Position numbers and translations under genes: made by a program. The notes under the pieces were generated by a model. It had not been told where the DNA came from. It saw nothing but the letters and a program-made list of their open reading frames with translations, and ran no database searches. From Pelargonium nanum (lineage: Eukaryota; Streptophyta; Magnoliopsida; Geraniales; Geraniaceae): a stretch of DNA of 29,070 nucleotides. Location of the stretch: positions 1 through 29,070 of the forward strand of contig JAYMTF010000860.1 of assembly GCA_036897485.1 (NCBI GenBank). The letters run 5' to 3'. Below are positions 1 to 11,068 of the stretch, in pieces. The number at the start of each line of letters is the position of its first letter. The first letter of the stretch is position 1.

Positions 1-2640
1 AAATTAATATATATTTTTAGTTTAATAAAGACATGTTTAATTACAATTAATGATCCCTCATCTATTTAATTGAGGGCCTTTTTGTCAACTAATGAAAAAG
101 ATGATGGATTTAGACTGTAAAGAGGTGGATTTATCACCTCCCAAAACCTCGGGATCAAGTGATGCTGCTCCCTTCTCTTTTTCCACTAAAAGAAATAAAA
201 GTTCGAATTTGTAATTTCGGCAAATGCTTTTGTGGTGTGCAATCCTATTAGGTATGTTTTGATTAATATTGACATTAACAAGTAGTGTATATTTATGATT
301 TGGTGGAGTTTGATGATATGAGTGCATCGATACTTAATGTGATTTGATGGATGGTAGTAGTTAATCAATTATTTCTCTACATTCCTACTTTTTGTTTATT
401 CGGCTATATAGTTGATGCGTCAATGTTGAATCAGTTAGTTCTAGTTCACGTGTTAGAGTAATTGTTTTGAAATTGTTTCAAATGAAATTTTGGAAATGGA
501 ACCGGAGGCTCGAGCCTTTGCACCGCAAGTATCGCGACTTTAGGGAGGACTAAAATTCGTCTCTTATTATAAATTCCGCATTTTATAAGCCATTTATAAG
601 ACTGACTCCGAAAAATTGGTAGCATATGACTAATTTCAAGAGACAATTAAGGCTCAAACTACCTTTCATATGTGCTAAAAAGTGCAAGCTACATTTACTT
701 AGAAGATAATTTTAACTAAGAGGTCTCCTATTACCATTGTCATTATAACTTGTAGTATTAGCCTATTAGGGACGAAGTTGGAGGCTTGAATCTTTGTATA
801 TGAGTTTCTAGAGACTATAAAAGGGATTTGTCACAACTAACATGCACGTGTTTAGACTATACACTTTTTATACACACTGTAGAATGAAAATGGAAAACAA
901 TAATAAAAATGAAAATATCAAAATCTATCTAATATATATCTCAAACTCATTGTACGACATGTGACACTGTATTTGATAAACATGTGTCAACTCTATTATT
1001 AAACATTTTTTATATCTTTGTATTGATTTACAAATATTATTATCTAAAATATTTTATTTCATATATGTAAATCTAATCCAATTTTCAAATAATGATAACC
1101 TAACATTTAAATTTATATCTTAGGATTAATATATTAAAAGTTATTATCAAAATTTTTATTTGATATATGTAAATCTAACCTAATTTTAAAGTAATGATAA
1201 TCTAAAATTGGAATTTATATATTTAAATTTTAGTTCATCTTATCACACTTCATTCTCTAATCAATTCTTCAATAAAAAATATAATATTAAACACATATTT
1301 TTACATGATACTATATTATGTTTATAGTCGTTATTTATTTTTTTAGTTTAAATATCTATAAAAAAAGATTTCAAAGAAATAAGATATATATAATATTTAA
1401 TAGAGGTATTTTTGAAACTAATATCAATTGTGAAGTGATTTCAATTATTTTCAAAAAAACACTAAAGAACGAAGAAGAAAAAATGTTATATGTATGTTAA
1501 TTATTCACTAACATAAATTAGTGTAGGAATTTTATGAATTGAGTGACTTACTCGGAATAAAAGAAATCAAAATATTAAGAACACATCGTCATCTTAAAAG
1601 TGAAATTTAAAATATGAAATTGAAGAAACAAAACCCAAGCTTGGCTGAGTTGTAAAACTAGTTATATTTTAAAGTAATGTAATCCCCAAAATGTCATTTT
1701 TTAAAGACATCACCAAAATGTCATAATTTAAATGAAAAATGAGAACATATATCTATTTTCATTTAACAAAAAATATGATACCTTCAAAAAAAAATATATA
1801 TATATGATCCAAAAACTGCCATATATAGTCAGTCTGGTAAAATAATAGAACTGCCTTTTTTCTTCTTTTTTTTTAACTCAATAGAACTGCCTATTTTTAT
1901 TTTGTAATTGATGGAATTGATATCCAAAAAATCAAAAGATCTTATGAGTACATAAGTGTATTAATAATTAATAATTAAATACTTCAAAAAAAAATACTCC
2001 AATAACAAAATTACACAAACATGCACGTAACTTGAATATTTGACAGTGTAAACTGAATATAAAAAAAAAAAAAACATCTTGGTGAGTTGGTTCATTTGAG
2101 TTTATTAATTAATTTGGTACGAACATGCACCGACATTAGTCTATAAATAGGGACCACTAATTTAAGAAATAAAATGTCACAATCCGTTTCAACGTCATGA
2201 GATGAGATTCAATAATTTGAATATTGAATAAACATAGAGACTTGTTTGAAATGACTTGAATTCCTAAGGTGGCTATTAGCTTATGTGTATTAGATAGAAG
2301 TTGACAGTTAATTCAGTTATGATAATCAAACAAGTTATCTTTGGTCATTACTATAAGTTATAAATATGTAAAGTTAATCACTACCCAACACGTACACCAC
2401 CTTTTACACTAACAAGCTAGCTAGCTCATAATTTAAATTTGACCCACTTTTATTCATTTTCGTTCATTACCTTCCACTTTTGAGAATCATACACGTTTTG
2501 CTTTGCCTCTATTAAAGAAAGTCTAGAAATTTTGAAAAATAAGACACGTGAAGTTCACTTGCATTTTACAAAACATGAATCTTTCGTTTTAAAATGAGTG
2601 TTTGTTTTTATAATATGTTAGTGTCAAAATAAGCACCATT
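1..2640. other. AT-rich intergenic region, no gene seen
   Basis: No reading frame here looks like a real protein; all are short and of low complexity. The stretch is AT-rich, with poly(A) and (TA) runs near 1780-1805 and 2060-2074. A canonical-looking TATA box (CTATAAATAG, 2141-2150) has no recognisable transcript behind it. G-box cores (CACGTG) occur near 448, 847 and 2546. Two segments beginning GGAGGCT at about 506 and 780 resemble each other loosely and may be worn copies of one repeat. Confidence 0.5.
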
Positions 2641-2652
2641 TTTTAATTGTAA

Positions 2653-2800
2653 TTTTTTTTTTCAGCCGTTGAGCTATACAGAAGGGGATAGCTCCTCTTT
2701 AAACCCAAATAACTCACCTCATACAGTCAACAGAGAAACTCGAACGTAAGATCTTAAAGAGAATGTGAAACGCTTTAACCGTTTATTCATCCTGCTTTGG
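2653..2800 (-). repeat. SINE-like fragment (tentative)
   Basis: Read on the minus strand, this segment carries a box-B-like ACGTTCGAGTTTC and ends in a run of ten A residues (the T run at 2653-2662), which is the layout of a tRNA-derived SINE. A box A is not convincing and no clean target-site duplication was found. The right side instead has two nearby copies of TCAATTAT. It could also be a chance B box beside an A tract. Confidence 0.35.
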
Positions 2801-3458
2801 TCAATTATAAAGTCAATTATTTTTGGAACATTAGTTCTTATAATAAATTAATTATAATCTTTAAGTTTATTACATTAATAACACCTGCTCCATGTCATAT
2901 ATAATTTAAAGAGGACTAGTTTGACCCAACTCAAAATAATATAAGGACTAAATGCTTAATACTTATTGGATAATAACTGGACTCTTCTCGTATAAGTATA
3001 AGCTCATAACAAAAGAGCAAAAGGTTTTATGCATCCCGCACCTACTTTAATTCATTTCGGTTAATTAACTTCCACTTTTGACAACCATATACAGTCTAAG
3101 AGGGTGTTTGAATTAACTTCTCAAAAATAGTTGATAAATATGTGAACCTCGTAAGCATTAATGTGTTCCGACTCTTTTTAACAATAAGTTGTTACATGTT
3201 TATTTCAATTAACTCATTAGATCACACTGAAGACTGGGAAATTTGGAAAATAAAACAACATAAATTTACTCGTGTTTTATAAAATGGATCGATCAACACA
3301 AATTGTCATAAACACTACACAATTGAACAAATCAAATTACAAAACTAAAATCGTTACATCAAATTACTCCAAAATTATTTTGAAATCAAAACCAAATTAT
3401 TAACTCTATCAACCCCAAAATCATCTCTAATATGATATTCATCCACAATATTTTAAAG
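2801..3458. other. AT-rich intergenic region, nothing recognised
   Basis: There is no supported gene or RNA. The sequence is AT-rich and resembles worn repeat DNA. Confidence 0.4.
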
Positions 3459-3713
3459 TTATTTTACGCAACTCAACAAATCAGATCTAGACATGCAATT
3501 CATAGGAGGAGCCGTGTTCACCGAAGGAGCAGGTTCGCCTTCATGAGCACTAGAGAACACATCAAATCTATATGTGCTCCCACAATTGCTCTTTGTGTTT
3601 ACCATTGAAGCATCGACGAAGGAAAGGTGACCGGTTGAGGAAGCGAAAGTAGGAGAGGAAATGGAGAGATAAAAATTGTTAATGACTAGGGTTAGAAGAA
3701 GGAAGATGAAAAG
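3459..3713 (-). pseudogene. Unrecognised open frame resembling a secreted peptide, lacking an ATG
   Basis: This frame stays open for 84 residues between TAA stops, in a neighbourhood where stops are otherwise dense. It begins with a leucine/phenylalanine-rich hydrophobic stretch (LFIFLLLTLVINNFYLS) of the kind seen in signal peptides. A Ser/Thr-rich section follows, with cysteines near residues 51, 72 and 82, then a PAPSVNTAPP segment and a short tail. There is no ATG in front of the hydrophobic stretch. The first in-frame Met (codon at 3603-3605) lies after it and would give only about 48 residues. I do not recognise the family. It may be a peptide gene that lost its start, a terminal exon of an unseen gene, or a chance open frame. 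Confidence 0.3.
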
Positions 3714-3903
3714 TTAGCGGTAAATATTACTTAAAAATGATAATCATTTAAAGCCAGAAAGTGAGAAAAATGATTTCTCAAAAATAATTTGGTCATTTAA
3801 AATATTAACTACGGTCGAATAGGTGAAATGGGTAAAAAATTGTTCAAAATATCATGAAGTTACCGAAGATAATAAGTACATGATACCCATATATAATTTA
3901 CCC

Positions 3904-4125
3904 TTTTTTTTTGTTTTAATCAAGAAGTTTTCAAAACGGACCCGCGATCAGCACCTTAAAGTCATATCACGCTCAGACTAATTCTCATTCGAGCCGGGTA
4001 GGACCACAAGGGCGGCAAAACTCTCCCCACCAAGTTTTAAGCATCTGCATTCCCTGAGACTCGAATATGAGACTTCAAATTAAGCTGAAACAACCATTTA
4101 CCAGTTGACCCGCACGCTTGATGAT
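3904..4125 (-). mobile_element. tRNA-derived SINE with 8-bp target-site duplication
   Basis: On the minus strand the element begins near 4125 with a tRNA-like head. An A-box-like GGTCAACTGG lies at about 4101-4110, and a B-box-like ATTCGAGTCTC at 4056-4066 sits about 35 bases further on, the spacing of an internal Pol III promoter. It ends in an A-rich tail (the T-rich run at 3904-3917 on the plus strand). The flanks carry the same eight bases, ATTTACCC, at 3896-3903 and 4126-4133, which fits target-primed insertion. Length is about 220 bp, in the usual range for plant SINEs. Family name not assigned. Confidence 0.72.
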
Positions 4126-4133
4126 ATTTACCC

Positions 4134-5553
4134 GTATTTTTCATAACACAAAATAATCAATTTTTTTTATATAAAAAATTAGTAACCGGACATTTTCAAT
4201 TAAATGATCGTGTCTACTTTTTTGACGGTGATGGCTTCTTTCGAGCCCCAATTTGGGTTCTATATAAAACCACGATCTACAAAATGGCTTCTTTGATGGA
4301 TTAGGCCAACCATAAAATATCTGCCGATCACTGTACCCGCCAGAATTCAAATAATAATTTATTATTTCACTTTTTGCACTAAGCAATTATATATATAAAT
4401 TTACCAAGTAAATATAAAAATCCAAAACCAACTCCTAAAAACCCTCTTTCTCCAATTAAACCTATAAAATAATAGAAATAAGAAGAAGTTGAAAATTGTT
4501 GATTTTTACATTTCCTTAAAACATATTGTTCTATCCAAATTCTCCTATTACAGAGGAGATTTCATGACGATGTCGACGACGATGAGGACGACCCATTTGA
4601 TGTTGCTGTTGCTGTTGTTCTCGCATCATCATCATCACCAACGTAGCTTTGGGCTTTGCTTGCTCAATAAACTAAAATCGGAGGCAAGTTAGGCCAACCG
4701 TTGGCTTCTATTTCTCTTTCTCTCCCTTGGACTCAAAGCAAAGCTGTTGATTCTTGGTCACCATCTGAGACCCATCCTCCACCTTCCCCTCCCATCTTCT
4801 TCTCCTACCTTATCTGCTTCCATAAACAATTGGCTTTTTTGTTTTGTTTTGTTTTTATTCATATTCAAGAACGCCCCTTTTAAGACCTCAGGTTTTGGGT
4901 GCTTTGATTTGTGGGGTTTAGGAGATTTTGGTGATCCTTTGGACCAGACCCAGTTGAGTTTTTCGATCAAATGTTCTGTTCTCAGGTCTCATTAATCATG
5001 CCCGCTAGGTGTTTGATGTTTTGCCTGTGAGAGGTTGTGGGTTTCTGGGGTTGAGATATTTCTGGGTTGGTTCCAATATGAGAATTTCTGCTCTTCTGTA
5101 GCCGAAGCTTCAAGCTTGTGCTTGACCCAGCTGGTATTTACATTATTACCCTATTGAATTCTCTAAAATGCAATTTCTTTGAATAAAAATGAACTATTAG
5201 CTTGTTGTGTTTTAACAATTTACAATGCAATCTTCATGATTTCAAATTCCTTATAACTCATGCTGGCACTCAATTTCAGTTGAGATCATGTATTTTTACT
5301 CTTCATAGTTTTGTAAATATTCTATTCATGCTGGGTGTATGTTATTGCCAATTCCTTTTTTTTTCTTGATGGGAAATGTATTTCCTAGTTTAATGTTTGC
5401 TATTTTATGGCTTTTCTGAATTTAAATGGCTTTTGGTTAACTTGCTATCTCCTATATAAAGCGGGTTTCTCTTGTACTTCTAGAGAACCCAGGATCAGTG
5501 TTATTTTGGAATAATCTGACATGTGGCCGAACTTCGTGCTCATTGTTTTGTAG
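4134..5553. promoter_or_regulatory. Upstream and leader region of the RING-H2 gene
   Basis: No protein is supported here. Simple-sequence DNA at about 4565-4640 (ACG/ATG, CTG and CAT runs) and pyrimidine-rich stretches at 4705-4880 resemble a plant promoter or 5' leader. A good acceptor (TTGTTTTGTAG, ending 5553) lies 37 bases before the RING start codon, so the leader probably contains an intron. The matching donor could not be fixed. Confidence 0.4.
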
Positions 5554-5590
5554 TCTGAAGCTTGATCTTGGTTAATCATACTCATTCCCA

Positions 5591-7135
5591 ATGAATACTC
5601 GTCACTCCTTTCCACCGGATTTGATGTGTGACTCAGGGGCTGCCATGTCGTTTTCATCGAATTCCCATCCAGGAGCTGACCGTATGCCTGTGGGCACACG
5701 AAATAGGTCTCCTAGCACTTCTCCATATCCGTTCTTGATAAGAACAGCAATCAGGGCATCTCGAGCAAGGTGGTTCAGCTTCTTAAGAAGAGTGTACCAC
5801 TACCAGAATGGTACGAGGTCTGATCTTGGCTCGAATCCTTTTAATTCCAAAGCTTGGATGGTGCTGGAGTTCATAGCTTTGCTTGTTCAAATAAGCGTCA
5901 TAATGTTTACTTTGGCCATTTCCAAGGAGGAGAAGCCTATTTGGCCTATGAGGATATGGATTATTGGTTATGATGTTGGCTGTGGCCTCAGTCTTCTGCC
6001 ACTATTTGGGCGCTACAGGCACATTCATATGACTCAAGTTGACGGTTTCAGCCTTCCTATTATGGAACAGCAGAGGAGCAGTGAGGAACCAGGGTACTGT
6101 ATATTCTTCATAATTCATTTTAGTCATTGCAATATATATATAACAATATCATGAATATATCATCTTATTTTTGGGAAACCAGTTCCTTGATTTGATGGCT
6201 AATGAGTAGGTTGTTCTTAGGATGATTGGGAAAGAGTGCATTTTCCGTCTTAAATATGTCGAAAATAGGACTTTGTACACTTCTACATGCTTCCAACTAA
6301 AATAAGTACAGGGGAAAGCTAAAGATGATCTGAAAAGAAAATGATGACCTGAACTCTTCAAATTTAATCACAATAGATTATTGGCCTCTATACCTTATTA
6401 GGGGGCATAAGAAATGCTTTACGCTTTTTTTGGTCACATCATTTTTGCCTTACAATCTATCTATGTTGTACACAGGAGCTCACATTTGATGAACAAGTGC
6501 CGCACTTCTCTTGAGCTGTTCTTTGCAATATGGTTTGTGATGGGTAATGTTTGGGTCTTCGATTCTAGATTTGGATCATATCACCATGCTCCAAAACTTC
6601 ATGTGCTCTGTATCTCCCTGCTTGCCTGGAATGCTGTCTGCTATTCCTTTCCCTTCCTACTGTTTCTGTTGCTATGTTGCTGTGTGCCCCTGATCAGCAA
6701 CTTTCTTGGTTACAACATGAACATGGGGTCTGTTGCTAAAGGAGCTTCCGATGATCAAATTTCAGGGCTACCAAGCTGGAAATATAAAGAAGTTGACAAC
6801 TTAGAGCATGGAAAGAATGTTGATTGCATATCAGCACCTAAAGAGGATGAGCCGGTAAGTAAAAATCATATATATATTTGGAAAAGTATGAATAAAAAAG
6901 AGAGAGACTAAGCTAGGCTATGAAACTCAACTACTATTTTCATTAGCTCATGATCTTTTTCTCCCATTTCTTGTGGTGGTTTTGACAGGAATGCTGTATT
7001 TGCCTAGCAAAGTACAGAGACAAGGAAGAGGTGAGGCAGTTGCCGTGTTCCCACATGTTTCACCTCAAGTGTGTAGATCAATGGCTGAGGATAATATCTT
7101 GTTGTCCTCTCTGCAAAAAAGAACTAGAGAGATAG
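5591..7135 (+). CDS. Membrane-anchored RING-H2 E3 ubiquitin-protein ligase (At4g11680-like)
   Basis: Three exons, 5591-6093, 6476-6854 and 6989-7135, join in frame with GT-AG introns and give 342 residues ending at TAG. The N-terminal ~85 residues are polar and Ser/Arg-rich. Hydrophobic segments follow at about residues 89-110, 122-140, 180-197 and 208-240. A short acidic linker leads to a C-terminal RING-H2 domain encoded by exon 3. The zinc ligands are Cys296, Cys299, Cys314, His316, His319, Cys322, Cys333 and Cys336 (C-x2-C-x14-C-x-H-x2-H-x2-C-x10-C-x2-C), with the Trp after VDQ typical of E2-binding RING-H2 domains. The set is complete, so the protein is probably active. The family is plant-specific; members are predicted membrane E3 ligases that pass ubiquitin from an E2 to substrate. 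The substrate here is unknown. The start is the first ATG after a strong leader acceptor. Confidence 0.9.
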
Positions 7136-7470
7136 AAACCAGGATACCAATTGAGAAGCTCAAGTCTTCCCTTGATTTTCTTTCACCCACCCCTTCCGTT
7201 TGTTTTTGCGTATGAGACTAGTTTTGTGTATTTACACGGGACGGTTACTCGAGCGAGTATATTGCTTGTACATTTGAGCTCACCAGTAACCAGAACTTTA
7301 CAGATATATATTTGAAGAATGAGGTCAGAGTGCTTAGCTTAAGCATCCAGATGGATACTATTCCAGGATACCAAAATTAATACTTGTACATGTTCTTTTT
7401 TTATGATTCATTTTTTCTATTCGCCGTCTGTATTTCAGAATACATGTACCTTCAGCAATCAATAAATGTA
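7136..7470 (+). other. Probable 3' UTR of the RING-H2 gene
   Basis: Sequence downstream of the RING stop codon is T-rich and non-coding. A canonical AATAAA polyadenylation signal occurs at 7461-7466. The cleavage site cannot be read from sequence alone. Confidence 0.45.
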
Positions 7471-8340
7471 TACTTGGTGTTCATAATGCGCAATATGTTC
7501 TTTATTATGCAATGGTTAAGTTTTTGTATGGTGACAAAAACCGAAACTGAGGAAGAAGATTGGTATGTCTGGTTTTGAACAGGATACATGTTATGTTTTC
7601 AGTTTAAAATGTGTTGGATTGAAAAAGAGAACTGTTGCTTGAGGAGTTTTTGGTAAGGAGTCATCAATAGTAGAAGCAGAGGACCTATCAGTTGTTTCCT
7701 TGATTTGTGACCAAAGCAAGAATTGCTTCAATTTGAGGAAAAAGAAGATCTGAAACAGTTGGTATGTCTATGGATGATGGCAATGTAATGATAAAGAAAA
7801 TGATTGTTAGGTGGCATTTGATTGCAATATAATGAACAAAAAGCAACTTTTAAATAAATGAAAGATAGTTACAAATGAACAAGTATATATGGAAAATGTT
7901 GAATCTGTGCAAACACTTGGTTGCGATTTTGAAATGTTAGCTACTTGCACATTCATATTTTAATTGTCTCGTGGCTCTAAAACTACTCAATTTCTATTTT
8001 GTTTAACCTACGACGAACTCGAATTATGCAAACTCCAAAGTCCTTATGTAAAATGATTAAGATAAGAAAACAAGAAGCTCATGCCCCTGTGATTATAATC
8101 TAACCAAAAACACTTAAAAACAAGTAATTGGAAGAAAAGTTACTGAACCCAGGTGAGAAATTAAAGGACTATATTAATGTTAAAATTCTCGTAAAGGTCA
8201 TGAGTGAAACTATATTTCTTTGAGAATATTGCTCAGTGAAACAATAAATAATGTGCACAAACCTTTAGAGATCGATTTATTTATAATCTGAGCAGATACA
8301 AGTTAATTGTGAAGAAGAATCTGTCTTTGTTTAGGACTTT
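7471..8340. other. Intergenic region, nothing recognised
   Basis: There is no coding sequence, structured RNA or clear repeat. Short open frames here lack any family feature. Confidence 0.4.
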
Positions 8341-8355
8341 AGACACATTACAACT

Positions 8356-8398
8356 GTCCCACATCGGCCACAAGTGAATAGACTCTTAACTTTATAAA
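8356..8398 (+). promoter_or_regulatory. U6-type Pol III promoter: USE plus TATA box
   Basis: GTCCCACATCG at 8356-8366 matches the plant snRNA upstream sequence element (RTCCCACATCG) exactly. TTTATAAA at 8391-8398 is a TATA box. The gap between them is 24 bases, the same as I count from memory in the Arabidopsis U6-26 promoter, whereas Pol II snRNA promoters have about ten bases more. This predicts Pol III initiation about 23 bases past the TATA box, near 8420-8423. The caveat is that TCCCACATCGG also occurs at the ends of some plant LTR elements. Confidence 0.5.
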
Positions 8399-8421
8399 CT
8401 CTATTTTGTACCGCTACAGTC

Positions 8422-8520
8422 AACAAACGTGGGGTGTGGGGTCGGGAGTACACTAGCCTGTTCTTACTTAAACCCTAAACCAACCCAGTTTAAGGGTGTT
8501 ATAAAGTTAGGGGTCTTTTT
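8422..8520 (+). ncRNA. Candidate Pol III small RNA of unknown class
   Basis: The predicted start of the USE/TATA promoter is followed about 95 bases later by five T residues (8516-8520), a usual Pol III stop signal. The interval holds a G-rich 5' part and a 7-bp hairpin, CTTAAAC at 8467-8473 pairing with GTTTAAG at 8488-8494. It does not resemble U6, U3, 7SL or MRP RNA. I see no C/D boxes and no H/ACA tail. It could be a new small RNA, a decayed snRNA-type gene, or part of a repeat that mimics the promoter. Confidence 0.3.
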
Positions 8521-9820
8521 CCGAAGTTTCCCTCCGTTAGGCAAAAACTAGAAACTTCGATGCACCGCACGTGTTCCTTCCCATGTTCGTGGCTTGACCT
8601 CCTTCAAAAGCACCCCACATTTTTTTTCTTCTTTTATTATTGTTTATGGAAGATTAATGATATTATTTAGGCAACATTCAATTTTATAAAACATGAGGAA
8701 TGGAAATAAAATTAAAAATGATATTATGATCCATCATGTTCTTAATACAATTTTTTACCATCATAATTACTTTGAAATAAATTCTCATTTTTATTTTAGA
8801 CACAATCATTTTAATTATTGCATACGCAATTCTGAAGTACATTTCAATATATGTTAATTTGTTGATACGAGTGTGACTGATTGTTCTCAAGAAAAAAGTT
8901 ACAGAATTAATAAAGAAAAGTCTAAGCTATTTTTGTTAACTTATGTCTCCTCAAGTATATATATCAACACCTGCTCACTAGTTTATATTTTTTTAGGCTC
9001 GAATTTATAACAAGTTATTCTCATGAAAACTCATTAACCGCTCTCGCATAAAGTAACACAAACATGCAAAATAAGAACTTGAAATTTTGTAGTCACATAT
9101 CATGTTAACGAACTAAATCGCACAATGTTTGTTAACCAGCTGTAACTCGGTCAAATGGTGGAAGATACGCAAATCATCACGGTCATGAAAGGAGAAAAGC
9201 TTCACGCAATCAAGAAAATCAAAACTATTAGATGAGTTATAACATCTTTGTAAACAATGTTTGATCATGTAAGATGCAAATCTGAATCCAATGGAATGAA
9301 CTTAAGTAAGGCTCACCAAATTTAGTTTTTATTTTGTCCACACATAAAGTATAGATTTAGTCACAATTCACAAGGATCTTACTTAGTGCTAGCTTTGTAC
9401 AAGGCTCAAATTATTTCTAGTAGAAGAAATGTAACATAATGCCAATATAATCAAAGAAGGTTACCAGAATCTTGGCGTTGGCGATTCCTCTTACTATATC
9501 AAAGTGCTTTAGGAGTATACTTTGTTCATACTGAACCCAATATATAAATCAACCATAAGCTCTGCTTTAACTAGAGAATTGAGGTTCTTGAAGCAACAAC
9601 CTTTCATTGCCATGTCAAGAACCTTGAGTGAGGAAGCATTAATATGGACAAAGTGAGTTAGTCACTTCCTAATGACTTTTTTTTTCTTCTTTTTTTGTTA
9701 GTTTGGACATTTCTTGTACTCGTGGATTCGTATTTATTTCCAATATTATGCCAACGAAGGTAACATGTTACTATTGAATTGAGGCGGAAAATTCATTATG
9801 AATTTGAATCAAAACTGATA
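8521..9820. other. Intergenic region, nothing recognised
   Basis: AT-rich sequence without a supportable gene. Short open frames on both strands have no recognisable domain. Confidence 0.4.
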
Positions 9821-9824
9821 ATCA

Positions 9825-9960
9825 CAGATGGGGGTTGACCCGCGGGTAAATCGTAACAGATGAAATCCGCATATTTTTCATCTTCAACGGATGAATGGTG
9901 GGTTGGAATTCATTGACCCGTGACTGGCAGGGTGGGTCATCCACCCGTGAACACTCTTGA
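9825..9960. repeat. GC-rich palindromic segment, probable transposon debris
   Basis: In an AT-rich setting this stretch holds a perfect 10-base palindrome ACCCGCGGGT (9838-9847). It also holds a hairpin with stem GGGTGG (9930-9935), five-base loop, and CCACCC (9941-9946), plus further GACCCG words. Repeated GACCCG/CGGGTC words are common in plant DNA transposon ends, but I cannot assign a family. Confidence 0.3.
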
Positions 9961-10029
9961 ACGACACTTGCAAAAGTACATAACATGATTTTTATTACTA
10001 GATGAACCAATAAGATGAGATATAATCAA

Positions 10030-10150
10030 AATAAGAGCAATCATAAGGTAGAGATTTACGTGGTTCAACAGCAACCTACGTTTATGATTTGCATCTCACA
10101 CCTTTATTGAATTAAAACAGATTACAATAACGCAATTCTCTTGATACGCA
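10030..10150. repeat. Probable dispersed-repeat fragment
   Basis: The phrase GAGATTTACGTGGTTCAACA followed by CCTACGT resembles a sequence found in many copies in dicot genomes (ACGTGGTTC...CCTACGT), normally part of transposable elements. This recognition is from memory and the boundaries are approximate. Confidence 0.3.
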
Positions 10151-10714
10151 AATCTTAATGGTATCAAAATTTGTTGGACTTAAGCATATTAGTGACTTAT
10201 TTTTGTTGCCTCCCTTCTTAGTCCACATGTATGGTCCGTTGTGTTATATGAATTGCATGCGAGAGAAAATGTTAATGTATGTCATATCAAAAGAATGTAG
10301 AATGCGTTGTTTTGATATATCAGACAGTCCATTCACCTAACAGTTCAACCTTTTGAATTAGAGTCAAATTTAACGAACATCCCATCTTGGGACGATATGC
10401 GCCAGATCATCATGAAAATTACTCAAACAAATTAGGAAAATATGAGTGGCATTCAATTGTTGATTATGCATTACCACAAATTTACAACGGTCAACAGAAA
10501 TTATAGATGGTTAAAAACCACAAATTAAGCTTTCACTATTTGCTCTTCGCTCACAACATTCTCTGCCGCGATAATTTCCAAAAGGTTTAGCGACAGATCT
10601 TTACATTAATTAATTTTCAGGTAATATTGTTGCTCCATTTTTACACTCCCATTGCCAATTTCTGACCTAATAATTGACATATTCACAGATCTGGATTGAT
10701 CGATCGAGGCAGAT
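10151..10714. other. Upstream region of the serine-rich-like gene
   Basis: No coding sequence is supported. It presumably includes the promoter and leader of the gene starting at 10715. No TATA box at a convincing distance was identified. Confidence 0.35.
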
Positions 10715-11068
10715 ATGAATCAAGAAAAAGAGGAGCATAAACCACTACCCCCAAGATTTGAAATGAAGGGCCAAGATCAGTGCAAGCTATACATTACACC
10801 ACTCAATGTCGATGATCTCAGTAACAAGAGGCCTTCTGCGACGCCGGAGATGTCGCCGTACTCGCAAAGTGGATCCATCAAACCGTTGAGTGCAAGGAAC
10901 AATTGTCTGTGCTCGCCCACCACTCACGTCGGCTCTTTCCGCTGCAGGCAGCACCGGACCCGCCGCGGCTTCTCGCGCGGCGGCTCCGTTGGATCCAACC
11001 TTTGTGACTTGGCCGACAAGCCAGAAGTGCTATCCAACAAGGGACCCAGCTATTTGTCTTTGGGTTAA
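10715..11068 (+). CDS. Small plant serine-rich-protein-like gene (CLCSPTTH...GSFRCR motif)
   Basis: A single uninterrupted exon encodes 117 residues. The diagnostic part is CLCSPTTHVGSFRCRQHR at about residues 64-81, a motif I recognise from a family of small plant proteins annotated as serine-rich protein-related (for example the Arabidopsis At1g67910 group). The conserved block is followed by an Arg/Ser/Gly-rich section and a short tail (SVGSNL...DLADKPEVL). The N-terminal third is charged and has no signal peptide or membrane segment, so a nuclear or cytosolic protein is likely. Molecular function is not established for the family. Local GC is higher than in the flanks, as expected for real coding sequence. 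The start is the first ATG of the open frame. Confidence 0.78.
   Translation: MNQEKEEHKPLPPRFEMKGQDQCKLYITPLNVDDLSNKRPSATPEMSPYSQSGSIKPLSARNNCLCSPTTHVGSFRCRQHRTRRGFSRGGSVGSNLCDLADKPEVLSNKGPSYLSLG

Noticed and set aside
446..646. 66-codon minus-strand frame
   Set aside because: Probably a fragment of dispersed repeat DNA; no protein family recognised.
2141..2150. CTATAAATAG TATA box
   Set aside because: A good match, but no coding or RNA gene follows, so it is not called as a promoter.
4141..4386. 81-codon minus-strand frame next to the SINE
   Set aside because: No domain, ordinary AT-rich composition, no promoter context.
4489..4692. 67-codon frame with Leu and His runs upstream of the RING gene
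   Set aside because: It is built from simple repeats (ACG/ATG, CTG, CAT) and lacks any family feature; more likely leader or promoter sequence.
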